Shown in pieces: positions 8,216-18,165 of a stretch of 64,000 bases of DNA. The first letter of the stretch is position 1. Every line of letters begins with the position of its first letter. Origin of the DNA: Pelobacter propionicus DSM 2379 (lineage in GTDB: Bacteria; Desulfobacterota; Desulfuromonadia; Geobacterales; Pseudopelobacteraceae); contig NC_008609.1 in NCBI RefSeq assembly GCF_000015045.1, positions 1,931,501 through 1,995,500 of the forward strand. The letters run 5' to 3'. The position numbers were made by a program, and so were the translations under genes. The notes under the pieces are model-generated. The model saw only the letters and a list, made by a program, of their open reading frames with translations, was not told the origin of the DNA and ran no database searches.

Positions 8216-11005
8216 CTAGCTCTGGAGCAGAATCTCTCCGTCGTGGTAGTTGTCGCGTTCGCTCCTCACGGCGCCCTGGGGCTCCCTTCCCCGCTGAGCC
8301 CGGCGCAGGGAGGTGGAGTAGCCGGTGATGTGGTTCCCCTGGATGCTGACCATCTCCCCCAGGAAACCGAAGACGCGGATGCCGTCCACCGGCAGGTGCC
8401 CCAGGCCTGCCGGGCGTTCCAGGGAAAGGTGGTTGTCGGCGATGGTTACGCTGGCGGCATTGCCCACGAAAATAGCGTGGCGTTCCAGGGGGCCGCCGGC
8501 GGCCAGCAGGGTATGGATCTCGTTCTGCCGTACGATCACCCGACCGGCGCGGTCAGCCCCCTTGCCGGTACGGTTGGGTCCTGCATGGCTGACCCCCACA
8601 TGGACCCCCTGCACCGCGTTTCTGATAACGGTGGACTCGACGATCACCTGGCCCGCCTCCCTGCCGGCCACCACCACCCCCTGGCCGATGACGGCCCGGG
8701 CGGCCGAATCGATGGCGTTCAGCCATTCCCCCAGGGCAGCGTTGGCGTTGCGGGCCCGCGTCGACCCCAGAACTCGGCGCAGGCGGCGCATGATGTGGAT
8801 GCGCAGGAACCCCTCCTGGCCGGGCTGCCCATCCTGGGTGACACGGAAGCCGGGGATCCTCTTGTCGCTTTCCACCGCCTCCTTCAGGTACGTCCTGAAC
8901 GCGGTGTCGATCCAGCACTGCACGACCTGGCCATCCCTCACCTTGATCTTGTAGCGGAAGCCATCCGCCAGGGGAGGCTCCCCCTCCTTGACCAGCAGCA
9001 GCGCCGACTGGGCCAGGTTATCGCGGAACCTGCGGCTGGCCAGGGCCTTGCCAACGCGCTCCACGGTGGTGCCGGCGGGGAGGATGCGGCTGTGGCGCAG
9101 CACGACCTGGCTGGTGTTCAGCAGAAGCAGGCCGGTCTGCAAGTGGCCAACGTAGATGTCGCACGTGTCGATCGTCACGCGGCAGCTGCGGGCCGAGTGA
9201 GAGCCCGGGGTGTTCATGACCCGCAGGCAGGCCACCCGTCGCTCCCGTCCCCCCTTGCAGCGCAGCGCCACGCGGGAGAGGTACACCTGGCGCGTCTCTT
9301 CGCAGCACACCGTGCCGAAGAGGCCGTCAGCCGACACATTGCCGCCGAGACAGTACAGGTCGCGCAGATCCACGGCATCGCAGTTTTTGAACAGCAGCAG
9401 GGTGTTCAGCCCAATGCCGTGGATGCGCGAGGCAGGACCGGCGCCGTTCAGGCGCAGCCTGCCCCGGTTGACCACCACCACCGTCGTCTCCAGGGGATAC
9501 TGCCCCGCGGGAAAACAGATCACCGCGTCCCCCTTCTCCGGTATGCGTTCGAAGATCCGCTCCCAGCCCTGCCCCGGTGTGGCCACCAGATCAACGCAGC
9601 AGCGCGTCTGGCTGGTCAGGGGACGGAAGGAGGGGCGGCAGTCGAGTATTCTGGCGCCACCGCCGGGAAGCCACTTCACCAGCGCCAGGGGGGCGCGGTA
9701 GCGCCGGATGCCGTTGGGACGGGCACCCTCCCCCCTGGTGAACGACCAGGGGGTAACCACGTCGGGTGCGGAGGGGCGGGCGGCTATGATCCAGTAGTCC
9801 CCGGCCCGGGGGGGGGCCTGGAAGCTGACCGCAAGGCCGCTCTGCCCCAGATTCCCGGAGGCCAGCGGCATCAGCGCGGGCGATGTCAGGTCCTCGCCGC
9901 GATTCCAGATGCGCAGATACACGAAGCGTTCCTGATCCACGCCATTGACGATGCTGGGGGTATAAAAGTTCCCTTTATCCGTGCGGTTCTCCCAGCGGCT
10001 GTCGAAACCGGCCGCTGGCGCCGTCGTGATGGTGAATTCCTGGCTGTCCGGTTCATAGCTTGATGCCACCCTGCTGAAATGACCGCCGATCTCCGCCACC
10101 CGCTCCCCGTTGGGGAGGGCCGCTCCCCAGGGCAGCAGCTCCACCACCTGCCCCTTGAGCGGCCAGTGCACGGCATCTTTCGGTTGGGTGAGCAGCCTCA
10201 GCCTGACCCGCGAGCCTCCCTCGCTCATCAGCACGGCGCGGTAGAGCGGCGCCGCATTGTCAAAGCCCCAGGTGAAGTGGGTGGCGCTGACCGCCTGAAC
10301 GCGGATGGCCTGATTCTCGGCTCCCAGGTAACCGCCGGACAGTCCGGGAGAGCAGAGGCTTGCGCTGGACGACGGTTCCGTAAACGTCACTTTCAGGCGG
10401 CTTTGTGGCACGAGCTCCATGTCTTCGGCCATGCTCCCCAGCTGGGACCAGCTCAGGCAGGCCCTGTGCCAGGCCTCGCCGCAGTCGCCGCTGCCCACGT
10501 CGGGCATGATTCTGACCCGCTGCATGGTGCGGATGCGGGTGCTGGTGTCCGGCCCGCCCAGGGCCACCTCGAACAGCTCCCGGTCCTCCACTGCGCTTAC
10601 CGGTTGCTGCCAGGCCTCGATCCAGATCAGATCCACGCGGGATTTCCCGCCCTGGGGAGGGAGGGGAGCGTCGGCACCGGGTTCGAAGTCGAGCCAGTTC
10701 TTCTGCTGATGGAACTGTTCGTCGCCGGGAAGCTCCAGGCGCAGCCCCCCCAGCTCCAGGCTGCCGGCGCTCAGGTCGAAGGTCACCCTCCCCTGGAAGG
10801 TGCCCAGGTTGGCGGGGAGGAAGCCGCTGTCGCATGAACCGTAGGGGCCGATGGTCTCCAGCCGGGTGCGGCGCAGTGCCTCGGCATCCAGGCGCGCGGC
10901 CTCGTTGAAGTCATCGTCGGTCAGTACCCTTCCCTGCTGCATGCGCACGCCGGCATACTGTTTTCTGAAATCGGTCGCGTCCCGCGACAGGTCGATAGTT
11001 GACAT
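8216..11005 (-). CDS. eCIS DUF6519 protein with C-terminal beta-helix (distal tail or fibre-like component)
   Basis: The 929-residue product begins with the DUF6519 signature (SRDATDFRKQYAGVRMQQGR, then VLTDDDFNEAARLDAEALRR) common at the end of eCIS and phage-tail-like loci. Residues about 125-175 (RVDLIWIEAWQQPVSAVEDR) continue this domain. From about 470 the sequence turns into short V-x-I/V-x-x-N/D-x-I rungs (VTIDTCDIYVG, VIVESTVIRNAVQG, VTIADNHL), the pattern of a right-handed parallel beta-helix such as in tail spikes or carbohydrate-binding proteins. It is the last gene of the operon, 8 bp after the tail-I gene, with an ATG start at 11005. Exposure at the tip or as a receptor-binding element is inferred. 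Some DUF6519 proteins are baseplate-associated. Confidence 0.75.
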   Translation of the reverse strand: MSTIDLSRDATDFRKQYAGVRMQQGRVLTDDDFNEAARLDAEALRRTRLETIGPYGSCDSGFLPANLGTFQGRVTFDLSAGSLELGGLRLELPGDEQFHQQKNWLDFEPGADAPLPPQGGKSRVDLIWIEAWQQPVSAVEDRELFEVALGGPDTSTRIRTMQRVRIMPDVGSGDCGEAWHRACLSWSQLGSMAEDMELVPQSRLKVTFTEPSSSASLCSPGLSGGYLGAENQAIRVQAVSATHFTWGFDNAAPLYRAVLMSEGGSRVRLRLLTQPKDAVHWPLKGQVVELLPWGAALPNGERVAEIGGHFSRVASSYEPDSQEFTITTAPAAGFDSRWENRTDKGNFYTPSIVNGVDQERFVYLRIWNRGEDLTSPALMPLASGNLGQSGLAVSFQAPPRAGDYWIIAARPSAPDVVTPWSFTRGEGARPNGIRRYRAPLALVKWLPGGGARILDCRPSFRPLTSQTRCCVDLVATPGQGWERIFERIPEKGDAVICFPAGQYPLETTVVVVNRGRLRLNGAGPASRIHGIGLNTLLLFKNCDAVDLRDLYCLGGNVSADGLFGTVCCEETRQVYLSRVALRCKGGRERRVACLRVMNTPGSHSARSCRVTIDTCDIYVGHLQTGLLLLNTSQVVLRHSRILPAGTTVERVGKALASRRFRDNLAQSALLLVKEGEPPLADGFRYKIKVRDGQVVQCWIDTAFRTYLKEAVESDKRIPGFRVTQDGQPGQEGFLRIHIMRRLRRVLGSTRARNANAALGEWLNAIDSAARAVIGQGVVVAGREAGQVIVESTVIRNAVQGVHVGVSHAGPNRTGKGADRAGRVIVRQNEIHTLLAAGGPLERHAIFVGNAASVTIADNHLSLERPAGLGHLPVDGIRVFGFLGEMVSIQGNHITGYSTSLRRAQRGREPQGAVRSERDNYHDGEILLQS

Positions 11006-11013
11006 GGGCTCTC

Positions 11014-13314
11014 CTAGTTTTCCCTGATCAGATTGGGCAAACGCCCGAAGGGCGTGAATTCACGGATCTTGGTTTGCAGGCTGTCCAGTCTGGCCGGTTC
11101 GTTTTCCCGGCAGAAGGCACCCATCTCTGAGCCGTTGGACGCCCCCCGGCTGATGCCGACGGGGGCCGTGTCCGACAGTCGCAGGTAGTGGGGGTCTCCG
11201 AAGCGGCGTGAGGCGAACAGCCCCCCCCCGTCGCCGAGCAGCTGCGAACGATAGGGGTGCGGCACCGTGGAGCCGGCTGGTCGGGCACAGAAACGGAAAC
11301 AACCGTTCTGGCTGTCGCTGGCGTGAACCAGTCCCGCCACCAGCGTATCCTCGGCATGGATGCGCTCCACGTTGATGGCCGTTTCCGAGAGAGAGGGGGC
11401 CAGCAGCGTGGAACGCTGGATGCAGAGATGGGTCGTGGCCAGATCTATGGCAACGCTTCCCGGGGTGCGGCTGTGGATGATGGAGTCCCGGACGATCAGT
11501 CGGCTGACAGCGGCATCGCTCCCCTGCAGGCGGATGCCGGCAAGGATGCTGTTCTCGATCAGCAGTTCCTCCACGAAGCAGTCGATCACCAACGTCACCG
11601 CGGGAAGCGTTCCGCCATTGGCATCGATTCCACCGGGGTCGAGGGTGCAGTAGCGCAGGGTAGCCCGCTCGAAGTTGGCATCGGTTCCCATTCCCTGCAG
11701 CACAACCGAACGGGGGACGCTGCGGGTGCCGATCCAGAGCCCGTCCAGGGTCAGTTCCGCGTTATTTGTCCCCGCCCCCAGGCGCCAGAAGTTGTTCAGG
11801 CGCAGGTAGGGGCGCTCCCCCTCGGCGGCCCGCACCTGGCAGCGCACCAATGCCGGCTGATCGGGCGGGTTCACGTAGCTGGCGCTGTCCTGGATGAGTA
11901 CCGCGCCATCAGCCGGCGTGCCGTCTCCAAACGCCCCGCTGTTCCATAACAGTGACGGCGCCGAATCATCCGGTTCGCGGCCGAGCGCGCCGGCGCCGAC
12001 GGAAGCGGGCACGACCTGGTGGTAGCGCACCCGCAGGGAGGCGAAGCTGTTCCCCCCCCTGTTGACCAGGAAGCGCCCCTTCTCCGGCTGCACCACCCAC
12101 TCCACGCCAGCGGGAGGGGCGTCCGACCAGTCGTCCAGATTGGCGCTGCAGCTGCGGTGGCGGGGGATCATGGGCGGTCTTTCCACGCTGGTGAAGGAGA
12201 GCCCCAGGCTGGCTGCGCCCATGGTCGTGTCGCCCGTTTCATCGGGCAGCAGCGCGGCGCTGCCGCACTCCTCCACCAGGCCGTGCAGCAGCAGGCCGGC
12301 AAAAAGCGACTCCTGGGTCAGGATGGGGGCGCTGGGCAGGCCGGTCAGCAGCCGGCGCAGGCTGGCCGCATCGGCGAAAAGTTCCCCCTCCAGGCGCCGC
12401 AGGTCGTTGGCGACGGCAAGGCGCTGGTCACGGCTGGGGATGGGCGCCCCTTGTCTGCTCTCGTCCATGATCCAGGCCCGCACTCGCTGGTCCATGCGAT
12501 AGCGCGCATCGCCCAGCAGGGAGCAGGAGATGGGGAGCGGCAGGGACCACTCCCGGATCGTGCCCCCCTCCCCGCCCGTACGGGTGGCGTCGCCGGGGGA
12601 AAAGAGCGCCAGGTCGCGGCCGCTGGGATCAAAGGTAAAGCCCTGGAAAGCGCCGGCAAGGCGCTTCATGCGGCGGGGCTGAACGCCGCGGAACTCCACC
12701 ACCCCCAGGCGGTACAGGTGGAAGCTCAGCTTGGCGATGCCGCGTCTCCCGGTCTCGCCGTTCGGACGGCGCATGTCCGGTGTGTAGTTGAATTCGTCAA
12801 AGGGACCTCCGCCCAGCAGTGCCGAGCGGGACGAACGCAGGTCAGCGAGCCCTCCCTCGGGGGTGCCGGTCAGCCTCCCCTGGAGAGCCGTCCCATCCAG
12901 GCCATGGCGCATGCGGGCCAGCCGCCCCATCTCTTCGATCACCGTCCCCTGCCAGCCCGCGATATCGGCGATGAGCTGCTCCAGCACCGACAGGGTCCCG
13001 GCGCGGCGGCGGTAGTAGATGGTCTTGGCCACATCGGCCCGCCTGGCACGCGGATTCTGGGCCGACACCAGCCGCGTGCCCACCAGCTGGGCGATGTAGG
13101 GGACAGCCCAGTCGCTGGCCAGCTCCACAAAGGCGTCGTCCCACAGGCGGTCCTGGCTCCGTTTGAGCAGGGCGGCCTGGTCGGCCAGGGATTCGATGAA
13201 GGCGCGCAGGGCGCCCCCCCCTTCCGACTGGTCCAGGTCGCGGTAATGGGCCGGCAGCCACTCCCACAATTTTTCGGCAAAGTATTCCGGATAGTTGTCA
13301 CGCGCCGTGGTCAT
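11014..13314 (-). CDS. eCIS phage tail protein I-like/beta-helix protein (Afp12-like)
   Basis: Baseplate component of 766 residues. The N-terminal 140 residues (YFAEKLWEWLPAHYRDLD, then WAVPYIAQLVGTRLV and KTIYYRRRAGTLSVLEQL) resemble the P2 tail protein I family, which links the J-like wedge protein to fibres. Residues from about 480 on have successive short rungs (LTLDGLWIG, ATLRYCTLDPGG, LLIENSILAG, LIVRDSIIHS, LCIQRSTLLA) that suggest a parallel beta-helix, an unusual extension for a tail-I protein. The start at 13314 is chosen for the GAGGGGG ribosome site; 28 codons further upstream in frame are not preceded by one. It is located between the second J-like protein and the DUF6519 protein. 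Confidence 0.75.
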   Translation of the reverse strand: MTTARDNYPEYFAEKLWEWLPAHYRDLDQSEGGGALRAFIESLADQAALLKRSQDRLWDDAFVELASDWAVPYIAQLVGTRLVSAQNPRARRADVAKTIYYRRRAGTLSVLEQLIADIAGWQGTVIEEMGRLARMRHGLDGTALQGRLTGTPEGGLADLRSSRSALLGGGPFDEFNYTPDMRRPNGETGRRGIAKLSFHLYRLGVVEFRGVQPRRMKRLAGAFQGFTFDPSGRDLALFSPGDATRTGGEGGTIREWSLPLPISCSLLGDARYRMDQRVRAWIMDESRQGAPIPSRDQRLAVANDLRRLEGELFADAASLRRLLTGLPSAPILTQESLFAGLLLHGLVEECGSAALLPDETGDTTMGAASLGLSFTSVERPPMIPRHRSCSANLDDWSDAPPAGVEWVVQPEKGRFLVNRGGNSFASLRVRYHQVVPASVGAGALGREPDDSAPSLLWNSGAFGDGTPADGAVLIQDSASYVNPPDQPALVRCQVRAAEGERPYLRLNNFWRLGAGTNNAELTLDGLWIGTRSVPRSVVLQGMGTDANFERATLRYCTLDPGGIDANGGTLPAVTLVIDCFVEELLIENSILAGIRLQGSDAAVSRLIVRDSIIHSRTPGSVAIDLATTHLCIQRSTLLAPSLSETAINVERIHAEDTLVAGLVHASDSQNGCFRFCARPAGSTVPHPYRSQLLGDGGGLFASRRFGDPHYLRLSDTAPVGISRGASNGSEMGAFCRENEPARLDSLQTKIREFTPFGRLPNLIREN

Positions 13315-13345
13315 GGCGTCCCCCTCAAATGTGCTGCATTCCCGC

Positions 13346-15724
13346 TCATCCGTTGATCCCGTTGATGGCGATGCCGAATCCCGACATGCCCGGCTCACCG
13401 AAGTCCCAGTAATGGCCGGCCGGCGGCGTGCGGACGGCGGCGCTGAACAGCGTTCCGTTGAAGCTGACCGAGCGCACGTCAGTCACCCCTTCCACGTCCA
13501 TGACCGACTCCAGGAGCCGGCTCAGGTACACCCCGCCGTCCGGTCCCAGGCGCTCGGGGCGCAGCATGCCGTTACCCGCCGCGTACAGCGGCTCCATGGC
13601 CCGGGCCGCCACGTCGGCTGTCTCGTAACGCGGGTCGACGATCAGCTGCAGCGCCAGAGCAGCCAGCTGGGGCACTGCACGTTCCACCGTTATGGCCGCA
13701 TCCGGTTCGCTCAGCTCGCGCAACCGGGCACGGATCAGGGGGAGGAGCTGACTGTCGCCGATGTAGTGGATCAGGGCGGCCGGACGCAGGCCAGCGCCGT
13801 CCCAGCGCCAGGATACGGCAACCCCCCTGACCCCGGCAACTGCCGCGGTCGCCGCTGCCAGATCGGCCAGCGACACGGCCCTCCCCAGCAGCAGGGCGGA
13901 GCGGGGCGCATTGGCGGCCAGCTCGGCGGGCAATTCGGCGTCGGCGCCACCAAAGGCGGAGAGCGGGTTACTCACCTGTCGCAGCCCGGCAATCGGCCTG
14001 GCGAGTTGGTTGATGCTGGCGGCTGGCGGCTGGGCCGCTCCTGCGCCGAAACGGTAGTCGGCAACGATCCGGCTGGCGCTGGGGGGGCGGGCGGCAGGGC
14101 CGACGGTGACGTAGGTCTCTCCGTCGTCATCATGGCGCACCACATACACCTGATCGGTGGATGAACAGCCGAAGAAGCTGGGCACCTCCCTCCAGAGCAC
14201 GCCCCCCACCCGCAGGGAGAGGCTGCTGACCAGGCCGGAGCTGGTGGCGGCGCTCAGGTAGGTGAGCGGTTTTTTGGCCAGTTTGAAGGTCTGGGATGGC
14301 CTGGATGCGTCTCCCAGCCCCAGCAGTTCTCCGCTGACCGACTCCCCCCGTGACACGCTGAGCACGTTACCCATGAGCTGCACCGGAGCGGCCAGGGACC
14401 TGCCCCACGCCGGGTTCATGTCCACTGTGGCGCAGCGAGCAGCCGTATCCAGGCTGCCGCTCACCTGGACAGCCTCTCCGTGGCCATCCCGGAGCAGCAT
14501 GCGACTGACCGGGATGCGCGGCCCATCCGTCAGTCCCGGCAGGCTGAGCTCATCGCCCTGGGAGAGAACCTGGCCGCCGGGCTCCAGAACCCTGGCTGCG
14601 TCGCTTAAGGAGTGGTAGAGCGTTATCCTGGCCACATCGGGCGATGACCAGACCAGGGCACTGTCCAGGGTGACACTGGTCACGGAGATGGCGATGTCCG
14701 GGCTGACCAGGGTCCGCTCCACCGTGTCGTCGCTGTCCCTGACCTGGCTTGTGAGGGAGGAACACAGCACCCGCCGGCCGACGCTCACCGCCGTTGCTCG
14801 GCGCGCCTCCAGCGCCTGGCCCATCTCGAACAGCAGCGCTTCCCCTGGCCGCAGGGGGACCTGGGAATCCAGCAGCAGCGTCCTGCCGCCGGTGCTCCCC
14901 GTGCCGTCGCCCCCCTCCCTCCCCTGCCAGAGCCGGGCGGAGTTGCCGGGCGCCAGAATGCGCAGCGAAGCGTAGGTGGCGCCGGCGGGCGGTGAGACAG
15001 GGGCCGTGAAGCGCAGCTCCAGGGGAGGAGTGCCGCGCCCCCGGGACATGGTTGGCTGGATGCTCAACACCCGGCAGCACTGAAGTTTTCCGTCGAAACT
15101 GAGCACCAGCGGATCACCCGCCTTCAGGCGGCAGCTGCCTGGCTCCACCTGCAGACGGTCGAAGGAGGCGCTGAGGGAACGGCGTTGCACCGGCGCCACG
15201 CTGAGGCGGTTGATGCGCGGTTCCAGTATGGCCGACCGGGTCAGCTCGAACAGCTGGGGAGGCTGTGGGGTCAGGGAGGCGTCCAGGAACGAGCCGCTGC
15301 GGAAGGCGGTGCTAGACGGGAGAGTCACCAGCCGTGTACCGTCCGCCTGGGCAGCCAGGAGCGCCTGGGCGGCCACCGCCGGGCGGGGGCGGTAGCCAAG
15401 CAGCGCCACCAGTCGGCGGGACGCATTGTTCAGGGTTGCCGTGGAGAGATAGCTCTCGCCGGATACCAGGGCATCGTAGAAGCTGACCACATCGGCCAGA
15501 TAGGCGCCCATCTCCACCAGCATCAGTCCCAGATCCTGGCTGTCCCGCGCCCGCCAGCCGGCCAGGGAGGGCTTGCGCCCCATGGCTGCCAGGAGTGCCA
15601 GTCGCCAGTCGCTCATCAGCCCCAGGGCGCGGGCCTGGTGGAAGAAACGTTCGGAAAGCCCCGCCGCGATGGACGGGGGATTGGAAAACAGGGCCTGGTT
15701 ACGGTTGCAGCAAGAATCGCTCAT
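13346..15724 (-). CDS. eCIS putative baseplate assembly protein, second J-like copy
   Basis: Predicted baseplate wedge protein of 792 residues related to phage P2 gpJ and Afp11. The N-terminal part contains LAGWRARDSQDLGLMLVEMG and LADVVSFYDALVSGESYL, matching the conserved opening of putative baseplate assembly proteins (D-x-x-x-x-L-x-E-x-x-A-x-L-x-x-x-L-x-F-Y). The C-terminal region (ADLAAATAAVAGVRGVAVSW, later MDVEGVTDVRSVSF) has the usual J-like domain. ATG at 15724 overlaps the stop of the preceding gene (ATGA), so translation is coupled. Tandem J-like proteins are common in eCIS loci. The two copies differ in length and are only distantly similar. Confidence 0.8.
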   Translation of the reverse strand: MSDSCCNRNQALFSNPPSIAAGLSERFFHQARALGLMSDWRLALLAAMGRKPSLAGWRARDSQDLGLMLVEMGAYLADVVSFYDALVSGESYLSTATLNNASRRLVALLGYRPRPAVAAQALLAAQADGTRLVTLPSSTAFRSGSFLDASLTPQPPQLFELTRSAILEPRINRLSVAPVQRRSLSASFDRLQVEPGSCRLKAGDPLVLSFDGKLQCCRVLSIQPTMSRGRGTPPLELRFTAPVSPPAGATYASLRILAPGNSARLWQGREGGDGTGSTGGRTLLLDSQVPLRPGEALLFEMGQALEARRATAVSVGRRVLCSSLTSQVRDSDDTVERTLVSPDIAISVTSVTLDSALVWSSPDVARITLYHSLSDAARVLEPGGQVLSQGDELSLPGLTDGPRIPVSRMLLRDGHGEAVQVSGSLDTAARCATVDMNPAWGRSLAAPVQLMGNVLSVSRGESVSGELLGLGDASRPSQTFKLAKKPLTYLSAATSSGLVSSLSLRVGGVLWREVPSFFGCSSTDQVYVVRHDDDGETYVTVGPAARPPSASRIVADYRFGAGAAQPPAASINQLARPIAGLRQVSNPLSAFGGADAELPAELAANAPRSALLLGRAVSLADLAAATAAVAGVRGVAVSWRWDGAGLRPAALIHYIGDSQLLPLIRARLRELSEPDAAITVERAVPQLAALALQLIVDPRYETADVAARAMEPLYAAGNGMLRPERLGPDGGVYLSRLLESVMDVEGVTDVRSVSFNGTLFSAAVRTPPAGHYWDFGEPGMSGFGIAINGING

Positions 15725-18165
15725 GCCCCTCCCTCCATGACCAGGGTGACCGTACCCTGGTCCGGCGCCAGCCGGTCGTTGGAGACCTGAATCATCTCAT
15801 TGTGCTCCACCCTGAGTATGAACTCGCTGAAGGGGCGCCAGCCGAAGCGACCCCGCCGACGGACACGCACGCCGGAGACGGCCCGCACCCCCGGAACCCT
15901 TTGGACCGTTGCCATCAGGGCAGCCCGGGAGAGGGGCGTCCCGAAGCTGAACCTATCCGGATCGAAGAAGCCGCTGCCCTGGCCGTTGCCGAACAGGGCC
16001 TGCAGCACCCCCTCCCGGACCTGGCTCGCCATGGCATCTCCGGCCACGCAGATGTGCAGTTCCAGGTCGATGGAGGCGTAGCGAGGCTCGAGCACCCTGA
16101 CCTGGCGTCCGGCCTGGCGGACACGGCCGGTCACCAGTTCCAGTTCCCGGAGCTGGGGACCGGTGAGCTCGACACCGCCCCGGGGATCGGGGGTGACGAA
16201 CAGGGTGGGCCAGCTGCCGGTCCAGCGCATGGCCGAGCCGGAGCGCTGCAGCCAGGGGAGTTCGCGTCTGGCGATCAGGTCGAAATCCTCCGGCCGCACC
16301 GCGCTGTGCAGGATATTCCTGAAAGCCTGGGGGGCGTTGATGCGGATGGATTCCTCCGTTTCCGGATCCCTCCCCCCCTCGGCTGGAAGGGGGTTGCTCA
16401 CGGCGACCACGAAGGGAAGCGAATCTTCCGGGAATCGGGTCAGGGTGTCGGCGGCCACGTTCATCTGCCTGCCGTTGCCCAGGCGGTACTCCACCGTAAA
16501 AACCGAACCGTCGCTGGGCTCCATGCCGAACTCGCCGTCACCGAAGCGGATGGTGCTGCCGTCATTGGTGGCGTAATCGTGGAACTGGAACTGCCTGCCG
16601 GAGCGCTGCACGTCGAACACCGGGCGATAGCTGCCATCCTCCAGGGTGAAGACCTTGGCGTGGCCGGATGCGGTCGTCTCTCCCACCAGCTGGGGGAGCC
16701 ACTCCCACGGGCCGTCTCCTTGCCGCCTGACCAGCAGCTCCGGCCGCGACAGCCGGTCATTGTCCGGGTCGGGCAGCCAGACCAGCGGCAGGCTCTCCGA
16801 TCCGGGTAGCGAATGGAGGAACCTCACCCGCTGCGAGTCGTTATCACCAGCATCGTAGCCCAGGCAGGAATTCGGCCCCACCCGTTCGATGGCAGGGGGC
16901 AAGGCGGCATCGGCTCCGTCGGGGTCGGCAGGGGGGCCGATCCTGAAGCTCGTGTTCCTGGTTTCGCCCGACGTGGCCGGCAGCAGATTGCCGTATACCA
17001 CCAGCGTGGTCAGGTCCAGGGGCCAGGGGGTGGCTTGTTCCCACCTGATCTCGGTGATTTCAGTCGGACCGTCCAGAGGGTCAAGGCCGTCCCGGGCTCC
17101 GCCGAAGGGAACGCGCACCATCAGGCGGCGCTCGGGCTGATCGGGGGTACGGGGATGGGTTGCCAGCAGGATCCACTTGCCCCCCGAATCGATGGCGTCA
17201 TCGGCGTCGAAGCAGGAGGCATGATGCCCCTTCAGGGTTAGGGAGTTGCTGCCGGCGGGGAGACAGGTGTCGTCCTCGTCCCAGATATGGGGATAGAACC
17301 GGTTGCGGCGACTGGAGACGTAAAACTCCCTGCCCCTGTCCCGCAGGCCGTGGCCGACTTCGAACAGCAGCCGGGCATCGGCGTCCCCCACCGCGGTGCC
17401 GCCAGGCAGAGGCCATTCCCCGTCGCCATCCTCAGCCACGGTGATGTTCAGCCAGGCCCGGGCGCCGCTGCCGTTATCGACAGAATAGTCCACCAGCCGT
17501 GCCAGGTGGCGCAGGGAGCGGCGCTGGCTGGCGCTGTCGAACTGCACCTCGCGGCTGATGCGGTCCTGGGCATAGGCGAATTCGTCACCCAGGGCGCTCA
17601 AGAGTTCCACCATCACCATGCCCAGATCGGCTTCCAGGCGGTCCTGCCAGTCGGGGTAGCGCTGGGATGCGAAGTCCAGCAGGGCCTGGCGGAAACTCCA
17701 GAAATCGCGGGCGCGGTAATCCACCGGAAAGTCCACCCGCTCGCCCACATCCCCTGCCTGTTCTTCGGACACACAGTCCAGGTCGCTGTCGCAGGCGGCC
17801 TTGAAGGAGAAAGGGATATCGTTGAAATAGGGGTCGAAGGCCGGATGGTCCACGAACAGCCGGTAGCGGCCGAAGCCCCCTGGTTCGGCCACCTGGAGGC
17901 CCACGATCCGGCGACCATGCTCCAGCCCCACGGCAGGCAAGGGGGACAGCACCCTGACCTGTTCCGGCCGCCCCCCATCCATGGATCTGATGCTGATCTG
18001 CTCCGCGTGCAGGCCGTTCAGGCTGTTGAGCAGCCCCGCAGGCAGCGGCGATTTGTGGTGCAGATAGAGCCACAGCTGGCGCTGGTCAGGGGAGACGCGG
18101 ACGAAGTCGATACCCACCAGGGAGTCGGATCGCTTCAACAGGTCGATGCGGTTGGGGGCGCTCAT
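15721..18165 (-). CDS. eCIS putative baseplate assembly protein (Afp11/gpJ-like wedge)
   Basis: Baseplate wedge subunit of 814 residues. It has the conserved block PVDYRARDFWSFRQALLDFA (about 150-170) followed by YPDWQDRLEADLGMVMVELL and LGDEFAYAQDRISREVQFDS, the typical sequence of putative baseplate assembly proteins in eCIS. The C-terminus (GVRAVSGVRVRRRGRFGWRP) resembles the J-like end. It follows the gp25-like gene with a 4-bp ATGA overlap and overlaps the next J-like gene in the same way. Together these gp25-J-J genes would form the wedges around the spike. Function is inferred from family and order. Confidence 0.85.
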   Translation of the reverse strand: MSAPNRIDLLKRSDSLVGIDFVRVSPDQRQLWLYLHHKSPLPAGLLNSLNGLHAEQISIRSMDGGRPEQVRVLSPLPAVGLEHGRRIVGLQVAEPGGFGRYRLFVDHPAFDPYFNDIPFSFKAACDSDLDCVSEEQAGDVGERVDFPVDYRARDFWSFRQALLDFASQRYPDWQDRLEADLGMVMVELLSALGDEFAYAQDRISREVQFDSASQRRSLRHLARLVDYSVDNGSGARAWLNITVAEDGDGEWPLPGGTAVGDADARLLFEVGHGLRDRGREFYVSSRRNRFYPHIWDEDDTCLPAGSNSLTLKGHHASCFDADDAIDSGGKWILLATHPRTPDQPERRLMVRVPFGGARDGLDPLDGPTEITEIRWEQATPWPLDLTTLVVYGNLLPATSGETRNTSFRIGPPADPDGADAALPPAIERVGPNSCLGYDAGDNDSQRVRFLHSLPGSESLPLVWLPDPDNDRLSRPELLVRRQGDGPWEWLPQLVGETTASGHAKVFTLEDGSYRPVFDVQRSGRQFQFHDYATNDGSTIRFGDGEFGMEPSDGSVFTVEYRLGNGRQMNVAADTLTRFPEDSLPFVVAVSNPLPAEGGRDPETEESIRINAPQAFRNILHSAVRPEDFDLIARRELPWLQRSGSAMRWTGSWPTLFVTPDPRGGVELTGPQLRELELVTGRVRQAGRQVRVLEPRYASIDLELHICVAGDAMASQVREGVLQALFGNGQGSGFFDPDRFSFGTPLSRAALMATVQRVPGVRAVSGVRVRRRGRFGWRPFSEFILRVEHNEMIQVSNDRLAPDQGTVTLVMEGGA

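Noticed and set aside
8033-10063. Long + strand open frame of 676 codons opposite the DUF6519 gene
   Set aside because: It mirrors a GC-rich gene on the - strand, is full of His/Pro/Gly/Gln low-complexity sequence, resembles no protein and has no ribosome site.
12019-13356. + strand open frame of 445 codons opposite the tail-I gene
   Set aside because: Antisense shadow of a high-GC gene; the - strand product has clear family motifs.
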